The notes beneath the pieces are model-generated. The model was not told the origin of the DNA. It made no database searches and saw nothing but the letters and a program-made list of their open reading frames with translations. A stretch of 64,000 nt of DNA from Cryptomeria japonica (Eukaryota; Streptophyta; Pinopsida; Cupressales; Cupressaceae), in contig NC_081406.1 in the NCBI RefSeq assembly GCF_030272615.1, positions 165,149,521 through 165,213,520 of the forward strand, given 5' to 3'. Position 1 is the stretch's first letter. Every line of letters begins with the position of its first letter. Below are positions 23,873-34,615 of this stretch, piece after piece. The translations under genes and the position numbers were made by a program.

Positions 23873-25316
23873 TGGTGTAGGAGCACCCATGGTGTAAGGC
23901 AAATATATGGTCAAAGTCATCATTTGAAATATAATTGATATTTTAAGGTCATTTATAATGTATTTGAATCCATTTGGAATGATTTGTAAGGCTTGGAAGC
24001 CTAAAAATGTAAGCAAGTCCTGATTATGTCCTAGTTGTCCATATAGGCCCTTATAGGTCAAGATGGTCAAAATTGTATAAAAGGCCATGAGAAGGCTATC
24101 AAGTATGTAAAAGGTATTAAATAGATTATTTGGACATGTTTAGGGGGTTTTTACAATTTGGAGAATCATTAGGAAAAAGTGTCAAAGTTGCAAGAAAATT
24201 GCAAAAGTGTAACATTTGCAAAAATGTAAAAGTGCAAAAATTGCACATAAAGTTGTAAAAGGGAAGATGAAGGATCATAAAGGTAGTTGGATGGTTTATA
24301 ACTACCAAGGAGTCTATAAATATGTTGTATTGGTCAAACCAAATCATTTTTGGAAGAAAGGGAAGATAGGAGAACATTTTGGATACATTTTGGTGCATTC
24401 TACTATTGTTATTTTGATTGGCTTTCCAGTTTTTATGTTGGTTCCAGGCCTTGTACAACCATGTATATCCTGGAAACCTTTGTATATGTATAATGGATAG
24501 TTATATATGTTAATTAACTTTCTTTTACTTTTGGTTTGGAGTTATTATGTTTAGAAGTGAAGAAGATATGGAAGTTTTGGTGAAAGTTGTTAATTGCAAA
24601 TTTTATACTTCCTGAGAATAGTCACATTGCAGCATACGGTATGAACTCATATGAGATTATTAAAACCTCTATATAGACTCATTGGAAATATATACAAATA
24701 ATATTTATTTTCCCTTTGGTTTGAGGTGTTTTTGTTTTTATTTGTGGAAGTTATGAAGATTTTTGTGAAAACTAGTTTTAAACTATCTTAAATGGAGTTG
24801 CTGGAAAGGGTTTGTACTTATCTTGTGATTTCACCATTGGAAAAATTAATGACTTGCATATTATGAAAGTAGAATCAGAGGGATTTCATTTTAGTATGGT
24901 ATTGTTTTATTTTTGTTAAGTATTTTTTGTGAAATATGATGCCCTAGCAGGCAGCAAGCATACATTTTCCAGATTTATGAGAGTCAAAATTGGTCTTGGT
25001 GCAGAGATGATAGCATTTTATTGCACTGTTGGATCTTTATGAATTTTGGATATGTTGTTTATAAGACAGTTGTGCAGGGTCTGACAAAAGGGATTGAGAT
25101 TGTTAGTTCTTGTTAAAAAGGTATAGACCTCTATGTATAGGTCTATCCAAAGGGGCAGCAAGTTGGCAAGTTTGATACCTAGATTAAGTTTTCTTGATTG
25201 ATTGATTGTTGAAGAATGATGAAATATGCCTCTAATGAATTGTTATCATGATTAAAATTTGGGTGGTTCAAAATTATCCTAGAGTTATGATTGTTTTTTC
25301 ATGATGCTCTGGATGA
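23873..25316 (+). repeat. LTR 5 of the array
   Basis: 1444 bp, starting TGGTGTAGGAGCACCC. Its last six bases read GGATGA where other copies have GCATCA. It is followed by the ATGTG duplication. Confidence 0.8.
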
Positions 25317-25321
25317 ATGTG

Positions 25322-26170
25322 GTTATGAAGGTTCTCCTTGAATTATAAATTTCCAATGCTAAGTTTGGGAAGTTGCTATACACTCGTCAAGCACTTTTCA
25401 GTAAACATGAGATCAAGCAAGGAAGCTTTTGTCCTTATACCAATGATGGTGATGAAGATTTTAAAAAGAACTACATGAAATTATAGAAAAGACAATATAA
25501 CAACTATAGGCTTATGAGTTGTTTCCTGAAGTCATAGGCCTTAAAGAGAAAGTTGTTATTCTAGTTCTTTGTATTAATATGTATGAAAATGAGATCCTAG
25601 GGCTATTGATGCAAAAAAGGATCTCAAATATCCATTGTACATACCATTATAACATGAATGAGTTCAAGTATAATCCTAATAGAAGTGATGAACACTTGGA
25701 TTAATGTTCCTTTGTTGCAATGAAATTAACATGGTGAAGTGTAAGTTAAAGGTTTAAGATTAACTCAAGAAAATTGATGACTTTCAACAATAATAGTAAA
25801 CTATAGAGAAAAAATTATAGCAAGGAAGAGATTATTGTAAAGCAAACATCTTGCAACAAGTATATAGGGATCCTTATCAAGGATACATAGCTACTACCCA
25901 AGAAAAGGAGAGGGGATCCTCAAACAAGAATGCATGTCTCAAAACAAGTTGTCTATGCCCCTCACTGTGTAGGCGAGGACAACCATACTAGAGACGATAA
26001 TGTTGCTACCATAGCGAAAAAAAATTATTGTGTGTGAGATTATACCACAATGAATGACAATGAGCCTCCATATAGAGCAACAAATGTTACATGATGACGA
26101 GCAACATGATAATAATAAGTGTTTTTTAGAAGAGATAGAACAAAGGTGAAACTCATTGTCACTTATCATT
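25322..26170 (+). pseudogene. Coding-like remnant of unknown family
   Basis: A frame with coding character continues from before the array (16290-16349) across the ATGTG target into 25322-25480 (segment YTRQALFSKHEIKQGSF). It then shifts to the frame of 25519-25704 (segments FPEVIGLKEKVV and NMNEFKYNPNRSDEHLD). Two stops and at least one frameshift break it. I recognise no family. It looks like an old gene or element ORF that the retroelement array entered. Confidence 0.35.
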
Positions 26171-28089
26171 TGAATGAAATTAAATTAAATTTAAGAAATT
26201 ATTGAATTTCACTTTTCCAATCCTCACATTTATTAGTGAAATATTCATGCAATCGATGATATACACAAAAAGAATGTATTTTTAATTATGCTTATAAATT
26301 TTCTTTGATTTCAGAGGAGGAAGAGTAAGCAAGTGGGCTTTGAGAAGACACAACAAAATATACTCTTAGTTTAGATGGAAGGTGAGGAGTAGGAAGAAAC
26401 AAAGACTTGTAAACATGGAAATGGTGTCGTTTTCATTTGTGTCGGAGACAAGACTTGACTATGTTTAAATGGAAACAAAGACTCGTACAGCTCACATTCA
26501 CATTGCGTCCTTTCAGCTTAGGTTTTCTGCAACACATCATCTTAGTCTGATTGTTTGGCTATGTCAAAGCCGATAGGTAAGTAGATAAGTATGAAGAACA
26601 ATGTATTGCCGACGAAATGAATGGCTGAGAGAAATACGAAGAAAAGTATGATCGATGGGTCCTCCTCTGCCAACAACACCATTTGATTAAAACCACTTCT
26701 CAATACTTTGAAGTTGACAGCATTTATTTAACGCTGAGTCCTTTCTGATCCAAACCAGAAGCTTAGAAATATAAAAATAGTGTCGAGTATATTAATTTTA
26801 CATTTTTTAAATTTTGGGTGTTAATTTCAAATTACTTTCAATTTTTATAGTAGTTATAATTAAAAGATTTCAGGTTCATGTCATCAAATATAATATCATA
26901 TCAGCATCTTTCTTGTTGAGGTGTCCAAAATGACTCTAAAAAAAGTTATACTAATACTTGTGCACTAAGTCATGTTTTATTGGTGCATGAAGGTGGCATT
27001 AGAGATGATTTGTTGCTTTTTATTTCATTCAATTATTTAGTACTTATGATCGCCAATAACAACTTAGAAGTTACAACTCCTTGTGCTTTAATATTTAAAA
27101 TATTGGACATTAATCAACAAATATTATAACAACTATCAGAACATGCTCAACTAGTGAGTCTTCTCCCTTAATCAACTTTTTTATTTGATTGAGATTTAAT
27201 TATAATAGAAGGATGTTTTACTTTTAGAACTCATTTAAAAATGTGCTTTCTGTGTTTTTGATTTAAGAGAAAAAAGTATTGAGACTAGAATTACGAGAAA
27301 TATAAGTAAAGTATCACTATGTGAAGGACATCCTAAGCCAAGAGACCATTTAGAATATAATTCATTGGAAACCTATTTCTTAAAAAATATTTATTTCTAA
27401 GTTTCATGACACATTTTATATGAGTTATTCGAACAAGATTTTTCTGGATGAATGGTGCACTTTTACATTACCTTATAAAAGATATAATGTGATGAATTCA
27501 AAATAAAATAAAATGGGTTAAGTAGCTTTAAGTCTTGAAAAGTAAATGCAAGAAAATTTAAATGCTCAAAAGAAATCAAATTGATATTCAACTAGCGAAA
27601 CTATGCCAAGTACATAACAACTACCCCTCGATTGCTACTTTTCTTTCTTATTAGATGCAATTCACAACTATTACCATCTCAATCAACCATCATCATGTAA
27701 GCAACTCCACACCACCCCTCAAAATATTACACTAGAAGCTGGTATAGTGTTAGTGTTAGGGTTATCCCTAGACTTAGAATTGAAGATCAAGTGTTCATTT
27801 GTGATGACTTTCCTTATGTACACCTTTTGTGAATTAGATCTTTTGTAGTTTGTACACTAATGATGGAGGGAATTCATCCTCTCCTCTTTTATGAGATCTT
27901 AGATCCTAACTTTAAATTCTAAATACCCATTATGTATAAGCTTTCAAAATTAGTTTGGTTATAATAGAATGATAACATCACATTCTATAGAAGTATCCAT
28001 CTCATGCCAACCATTAGTATACAGAAACACAAAAGCCAGATAAGATCAATGCTATTCTAAGATCCCAAATTTACACAAAATGACTGTCT
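26171..28089. other. No recognisable feature
   Basis: AT-rich, with no ORF longer than about 60 codons with supporting signals and no visible repeat structure. Confidence 0.4.
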
Positions 28090-28093
28090 TGAG

Positions 28094-29244
28094 GGGTAAA
28101 TGCATAAAGTTGGGTCCCAATCCAGCGGAAGTCCGTGGGTTGGGAAAAGAGCCCGCTAGAAACGGGTGCCCGATTTTTACAAATCAAGCACCTGTTTTGC
28201 TTCGGGTGCATGAGCCATTAAAAAATAGGTGCATGTTTTTTGGAAACATGTGCCTGTTTTTTTCAAATCAGGTGCCCGATTTTAAAAATGGGTGCCCATT
28301 TTTCTTTCAATGGTACAAAGCGAAATGGGTGCCCATTTTTTGAATTTAAAAAATGGGTACCCGTTTGTTAAAATTAGGGGCGGGAAACAACCCTTACCAC
28401 TTTTTTTTGCTTTGGGATAGGCTTGGTCCCACCAAGCCTATGCTTGGACCTCCAAAAAATGACTAAGGTAAAATGACATTAGATTTCTACCTTGGCCTAA
28501 TTTTTTGAGGGCCTTTCTGATTGAATTTTTTGACGAAACGAAAACCCATTAGAGGTTTTAGCATCCCGATTTCAGAAATGTAAATTTCATAGTGATAAGA
28601 TTATTTTTACTATTTTTGTATTATTTATTAGTCAAAAGTGGAACCTAAACCTAAAATACCAAGGTTCACTAAACCTTTAATAACTTTTTTGTTTTTAGGA
28701 TTTTAGAAAAATAAATTATATGACATCGATCTACACACAATTCTTTTGAATATTAAAAAAGAAATTGAAAAATAGGAAATTTTCATCAAATTATGGTGGT
28801 CGTACACCCGATGTTTTGAAAATATACTTTATTGTTAGTTAAAAATTAATAAAAAAAATATATTCAATAAAAAAAAAAGAAAAAATATTCTCATCAATAT
28901 TTGGTGTCTTAGGTATCATTTCCCAAAAGGATTTGCAAAATTTCATTTATTTGCATCAAAAAAAGGAGGTCATACACATGTGTGGTATGGTCCTGAAACA
29001 GGCATTTTGAAAAACTGGTTTTTAAACATGCCTACTAAAAAATGATTTCTACCATGTGGGTATTAAAATAAATTACATATTTGAAAAGTATACTTTGAGC
29101 ACTACATTTTCTGTTACTGAAGTTTTTTGAGATTCAATCTCTAAGTGCATCAAATTTTGACATCAATCGACAGAAAATTTGAAAAACAGAGAAAACACTT
29201 CCACTTTTTGCCCAAAAGTGGGACTCAACTTCTTGCAGCCACCC
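28094..29244 (-). mobile_element. Non-autonomous derivative of the GGGT DNA transposon (1151 bp)
   Basis: The low end starts GGGTAAATGCATAAAG; the high end, reverse-complemented, starts GGGTGGCTGCAAGAAG. Both then run into AGTTG[AG]GTCCCA. TGAG flanks both sides (28090-28093 and 29245-29248). The high 0.9 kb (28380-29244) is the reverse complement of the large element's left subterminal region (4086 to about 4900). The low about 60 bp matches the large element's right end, and the middle is a palindrome array. Both genes are missing, so it would have depended on a transposase supplied in trans. Confidence 0.8.
28155..28375. repeat. Palindrome array of the short derivative (GGGTGCCC type)
   Basis: Copies of AAATGGGTGCCCATTTTT and relatives stand where the large element has ACGGGGGCCCGTT arrays. 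The core has changed but near-palindromic symmetry is kept. Confidence 0.7.
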
Positions 29245-29254
29245 TGAGCATACA

Positions 29255-29400
29255 TCACTTCTAAATACGATTACTAATTCATACACACTTCATAAGTACA
29301 ATAGTGACTAGCCCATACACACATCACAAGTACAATAATGGTTAACTCATATGCACACCACAAGTAGAATAAATAGGTCAAGCATACATCAACTATATCC
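29255..29400. repeat. Minisatellite, about 35-bp unit
   Basis: Three to four degenerate copies of a unit containing CACATCACAAGTACAATA and CTCATACACAC follow directly after the short DNA transposon. Confidence 0.6.
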
Positions 29401-31146
29401 CATGTGATAAATCTAGAGATACATCACATTTTTACATAAAAAAAACTTACTCAAGGGAAGTGTGTGCATGCAACTATATACATCAACCTATTACTTGTTT
29501 CACTATCTATATTGTTAAAAAATAAATTGTAAAAGAATATATATCATCCTTGAGAAACAATATCCTATACTACACTAGGATTAATAAATAGTTCTACCAA
29601 CCAATTTTATTTATTCTTGTTATAATATACTCAAAATTGCAATTGAGAACATTAAATTGTAAGTAAACAAAAATTTACATACATGGAATCAAGAGATAGA
29701 TAAGAACCTATAACTGAAATCTAGAGCTAAAAGTGTTGAACTATGGAGATAGGTGCCCTAGTTCTACACTTGTCTTTGTCAATTGAGGATTCAAATTTTA
29801 GATCAGGAGGCTCTATAGATATTTTCATCTATGAATTAGCCTAAAAGTGTTAGACAAGTGAGCTAATCAACATAGTCCAGGGTTTTTTGTCTATTCAAAG
29901 TCTAAAAAATTGCATCTCAACCTATACTATGTAATTTTTGTAATTTTATGTTAACTTGCATGCATAAAAGGGGGAAATTTACTATATTGTATATGGGCTT
30001 TCCTACTTGTCAAGCTCCATATCAATGTTTCCACTGTCACTATAGCAATGTTTGATGAAAGAGATCTTACTTGCCAAAGGCATAAAACCTTAAAGGGAAT
30101 GTTTGAAATTACAAATGATACTTCAAGGTGAAACCTTTCCCTCAATCCTCACACAGATATTGATGTTGCTTGATAGATGTTAACGAATGCCTTCATTATG
30201 CAGGAATACATAAAAATTTATCACAATTGCTAAACTTGAAAGCTTGAATCCTTGATTAAAAACTTTATCATTGATTTCCTTGAAGATGCTTGATTCAATT
30301 CTCAATTGTAACTGATAGGATTGATAATTAATTTCTTAAGAGTTCAAATGAGAGAGCAAGAACTGTATTTATATCCAAGTTACACCCTTTTGAGTTTAAT
30401 TTTTAGTTAAATTTTACATCAAGGAGCACTTTCTAGCTATTTACAAATCTAACCATTATGATTTCAAATTTGGGGCTGGAATGCCTAAACAAGGGTGCTA
30501 GGTACCAAAGTCTTGGTATTTCACACAATATAAAAGGTCTTTGACTCATAGGGGATTGCACTGAGCCTCCAAAAATGATCCTAAAATTAAGCAAAATCAG
30601 GTATAAATCAGGGGCATGATACGCAACCACCAAAGTGAGCCCAAAATGTGTGTGAAATTGTAAAGGGATACAGTGTATGACACTATAATTTCTACTAGTC
30701 TCATAAAACACCTCTCAAATGTTACAATATTGGGAGTATATATTTAATTCTTTATAGATATTTAAGATAAGTATAATATTGATAGGACAACTTGAATAGC
30801 CAAATAAGTAATTTTTAGTACAAAATAGACTTCGTATAACACTTTTAAAAATATCTATGTGCATGTGTAACTATCTCTAATGTAAGTCCAACAACTTTTC
30901 ATTTATTAAAATAAAGATATGAGGTGAAATTTATGGTCTATTGAAGAAAAAAGTAATAACTAGCTTCAAGCTATAATATCTAGAGAAAAATGGTAATCTT
31001 TTTATTAAATCCTTTATGACTGGAAACTACAACAAGTTCATATTTTCATCTACTATGTTATTGAATTTTTCTTATTCCTAGATAAAAAAACTTACATAAA
31101 GAAAATAAACCTCTCTTTATGGGCAAGAAAAGGCCTTAGTGAGTCT
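29401..31146. other. No recognisable feature
   Basis: AT-rich sequence with only short frames and no recognisable element ends. Confidence 0.4.
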
Positions 31147-34100
31147 TGGGTATGCTGAACACACCACAAGACCGGGTGGGGGGTTGAATCAGTCTAGACC
31201 TTAAAACAACTTACTTATAATCCCTTAAATATTATATCATAATTATATTATTTGTACAATATGAAACATGAAACTACAAAACACAACACACACAATAATA
31301 CTAGATTTATGTGGAAAATCCAAGAAGGAAAAAACCATGGTGAGAATAGTACTAACAATATGAATATCTGATTAAATTTTTTTAACCTCAAGGCCAAGGA
31401 GCTCAGGAAACTTGATAGGACTTGCAAAAATAAGGCGCATAGCCTTAGGACAAGATAAAAAGGACTTGCATTATTGAGATGCACAATATTAGGGCAAGAT
31501 ACAAAGAATTGTACAAGTTGCCAAATGACTCAGTGTCTTCTGGCAGGTATAGGGAAACAATGAATTAAAATATACAAGATCTCCTTATTATGAAACTATC
31601 CTTGAACCACTATGTCAAGTGAACAATATCATGACAAACACATGTCACTTCATTCACTATCTCAAAACATTATCACACTAAAGATATGATTATCAAAGAT
31701 CATCATAAACTAAAATTTGTTCTTTTGTTGCTTGCACATCATTCACCTACAATTTATAACAATCCAATATCCAACTCACACATCCATACTTCCATTTATA
31801 CAACGTTATTCATTGAAACCCTCAACTAGGTCAGCCATAGGTATAATATACATGAATTACATAATGTGGTCCACTCTAAGAGATAAAAAGGAACCAAAAT
31901 AATAACAACACATCTTCCAAAGTTGATTTCAATGAATTGCGCACAATAGAACATCTTCCAAAGTCAACATCAATCATAACACATATAAAATCAATGAAGC
32001 ACATTAGCTAGTCAACCCAAAACCATCACCCAATGCAAATTACTCAATGTTGATCTACAAATGCCATGGTGAGACCCATATTGATGCAGGAGCACCGAAG
32101 TAGTTCAAACCAACACCTTGATTTGATCCTGGTGAGACATCAATCTCGATATTGGCCCGATATTGGTGTGCTCTTACCGGTTGGTTTTGGCTGTGAATAG
32201 AATCGGGTTGTGGGTGATTTTCATGACTTGCGGATTGCTGAGAACTGTTGTTTTAGATCTTGTTTGATGTTCCCGGAGGACCACGTGATGTTTTATGCTT
32301 TGGAAGTTGTTCTTGGTGGTTTGGGCCGACATGTTATTGTTTACACATTTCATCAAGAACCTCTTTGGCCGACTTGATTGAGTTGTTATTTCTTGTGCAC
32401 GATATAAAGAGAAGTTTTGAGAATCATTTTAAGGGACAAAAGTTCGAGAAGGAAGAGATCGAGTGAAGATGTAGATTCTGGTGAGATTCTAGTTTGGTAG
32501 GACTGAAGCCAGGATGATTGAGGTCTAGATCAATGCAGAACAGTGGAAGCTATTAGCGGATGATGATTTATTGAGAGGATGATTTGCGGATCATGGATCT
32601 AAGATGTAAGAGTTGTCTTGTAATCCTAGGCTACGGTCTAACATGTGGCATATGTAATCTATTAAACTGTTATAAGAATTGTTCATACTATTTATTGGTT
32701 ATGTATTTTGTGGTGTCACCGGTTGCTCTTTCTGCTTTATCTTGTATTGTGTTACAGGTTATCCGTATATCTTGCATGATGTTTGTGTTAGGCTACAAGG
32801 ATGGGATGTCCTTCATTGGATCTCCCTACCTTGATTGCATCAAGTGGTATCAGAGATGGTTTGTGAACCTGTTGATCGAAGAAAACCTAGTTATGTACCG
32901 ATTGGTTGGAAAGGAAGTTAAGGCAGCTTGTGAACTTGTTCAGATCGCCAAACGTGAGGCAGAGAAAGACCTATAGGTAGACTGCCAAACCTAGAGCTTG
33001 AGCTTGAGTTAGTTAGTGGGTGGAGACTTGAACAGATCGCCGATTGAGGCAGGCTGCAAGGTGGACCGGTAGATCGCCGAGAAGAGGCAATCGAAACCTG
33101 AAGTTGGATTGCTAAACCCCTGAGGTAGTTGCAAGTACCTACTAATAGATCGGCTGAACCAGATCAAGTGATGGGAATCATTTTTCAATTAACCCCGAGA
33201 GTATGATGCAAGAGCACCAGAGTAGTTCAAATCGACACCTTGATTTTATCCCAGTGAGACATCGATCCCAGTATTGGCCTGGTATTGGTGTGCTCTTACC
33301 GATTGGTTTTGGCTATGAATGGAATCAGGTTGCTAGTGATTTCAGTGACTTGTGGATCATTGAGCGATGTTGTTTTAGATCTTGTCCGATGTTCCTAGAG
33401 GACCACATGATGTTTTATGCTTTAGAAGTTGTTCTTAGTGGTTTGGGCCGAACATGTTTCATCGAGAACTAGTTGGTCTTGGCTGACTTGATCGAGTTGT
33501 TATTTCTTATGGATGGTATAAAGAGAAGTTTTGAGAATCATTTTAAGGGACGAAAGTTAGATTAGGAAGAGTTAGAATGAAGATGTAGACTCTGGTGAGA
33601 TTCTGGTCTGTTAGGACTGAAGCCAGGATGGCTAAGGTTCAAATCAACATAGAACAGTGGAAGTTGTTACCGAATGATGATTTATTGAGAGGATGATTTG
33701 TGGATCATGGATCTAAGATGTACGAGTTGTCTTGTAATCCCAGGCTGCAGTCCAACATGTGGCATATGTAATCTATTAAACTGTAATAAGAATTATTCAT
33801 ATTGTTTACCGGTTATGTATTTAGTGGTGTTATTGGTTGCTCTTTCTACTTTATCTTGTGTTGTGTTATCGATTACCAGTATATATTGCACGATGTTTGT
33901 GTTAGGTTGCAAGGATGGTATGTCCTCAATTGGATCTCCCTACCTTGAATGCATCACATATCAACATTCCAACACAACCTCCAACACATATATTGAAGAT
34001 AATGATTTAAATAAGATAAAACAATCAATTCATCTAAGGACCAACATAGCTAATAGCACTGAACATAGAACAACATAACTTCTCCTACCGGTCAAACAAC

Positions 34101-34615
34101 ACCGAACACAAAAAACATAACTTCACTTGTCAATCAAACAAACAATTAAATATGGACTTGAACACTATAAAAATCAAATGAACATTTCCTCCATGCTTTA
34201 ACACTTGAATCGACATAATAGAGAACTACATAGTATTCTTCAAACCAGTCTTAACAAACAACCTCACTATCAACATACTTCCACAACCAACTATATCATC
34301 TAGGTAAGTAAGGACCCATAAACACTATAGTGCAACACCTTCAAAATATAAAAATTATTTCCAAAAATTCAAGCCATCATCATCAAGAACGATAGGAATA
34401 CAGAGCATTCTTCCATAAGAACATTAAATACTCTTTCCTGCATATTGTAACTTCCACTACTATATCCTTCCAGAAACACTTCAAAATCACTCAGCATGAC
34501 CACCAAACAACATAACAACATCTTAACACTAATTTTTGAGCCATATGTAGCATCCAAATAACTGAACAATTTTGACATCAATGACAACACAACAACAAAA
34601 TCCAATTTTTCAACA
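31147..34615 (-). mobile_element. Copia LTR (minus), interrupted by a TRIM-like element
   Basis: Read on minus, the LTR begins TGTTGAAAAATTGG at 34615, right after a purine tract (GACAAAGGGAAGAT on minus, 34616-34629). It ends near 31147 after a C-rich end (GATTCAACCCCCCACC), the usual layout of the copia LTRs in this window. Removing the insertion at 32082-33956 with its CATAT duplication leaves about 1.59 kb. This is the 3' LTR of the minus-strand copia element whose pol lies at 44841-50150. The low boundary is approximate. Confidence 0.6.
32082..33956 (+). mobile_element. Complete TRIM-like LTR element (1875 bp)
   Basis: The 5' LTR is 32082-32842 (761 bp) and the 3' LTR 33204-33956 (753 bp). 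Both start TGATGCA[AG][GA]AGCACC and end GCATCA. The internal domain is 361 bp, with a PBS TGGTATCAGAG at 32845-32855. CATAT flanks both sides (32077-32081 and 33957-33961). It has no gag or pol. The LTR ends resemble those of the 16355-25316 array, so the two are related small families. Open frames inside the LTRs (for example 32584-32976) are not conserved between the two LTRs as proteins. Confidence 0.85.

Larger units (their letters stand above)
16355..25316 (+). mobile_element. Concatemeric non-autonomous LTR element: five LTRs, four internal domains
   Basis: The array has direct LTRs of about 1.37-1.45 kb alternating with internal domains of about 452 bp. Each LTR starts TGGTG[CT]AG and ends near TGATGCTCTGCATCA. 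Each internal domain begins with a tRNA-Met-type primer-binding site. The entire 8962-bp array is flanked by a single ATGTG duplication (16350-16354 and 25317-25321), and no such duplication is seen between units. It was therefore one insertion, or grew in place by unequal recombination. No gag or pol is encoded, so it is a TRIM/LARD-like element mobilised in trans. Confidence 0.85.

Noticed and set aside
16298-24500. Repeated minus- and plus-strand open frames of 60-120 codons in the LTR array, seeming to be a conserved gene family
   Set aside because: They recur only because the LTR recurs. Frames on both strands overlap, lengths vary with each substitution, and no coding signature is present.
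16355-25316. CRISPR-like or satellite array
   Set aside because: The units are LTRs and bodies with PBS and TG...CA ends, far longer than CRISPR units, and flanked by a target duplication.
4086-29244. One giant inverted-repeat element spanning both GGGT-type ends (left arm 4086-5100, right arm 28094-29244)
   Set aside because: Each copy has its own second end and its own target duplication (AGT and TGAG), so they are two separate insertions in opposite orientation.
32584-34078. Paired ORFs in the TRIM LTRs, looking like a duplicated gene
   Set aside because: They lie inside the two LTRs, differ in frame length and lack any protein signature.
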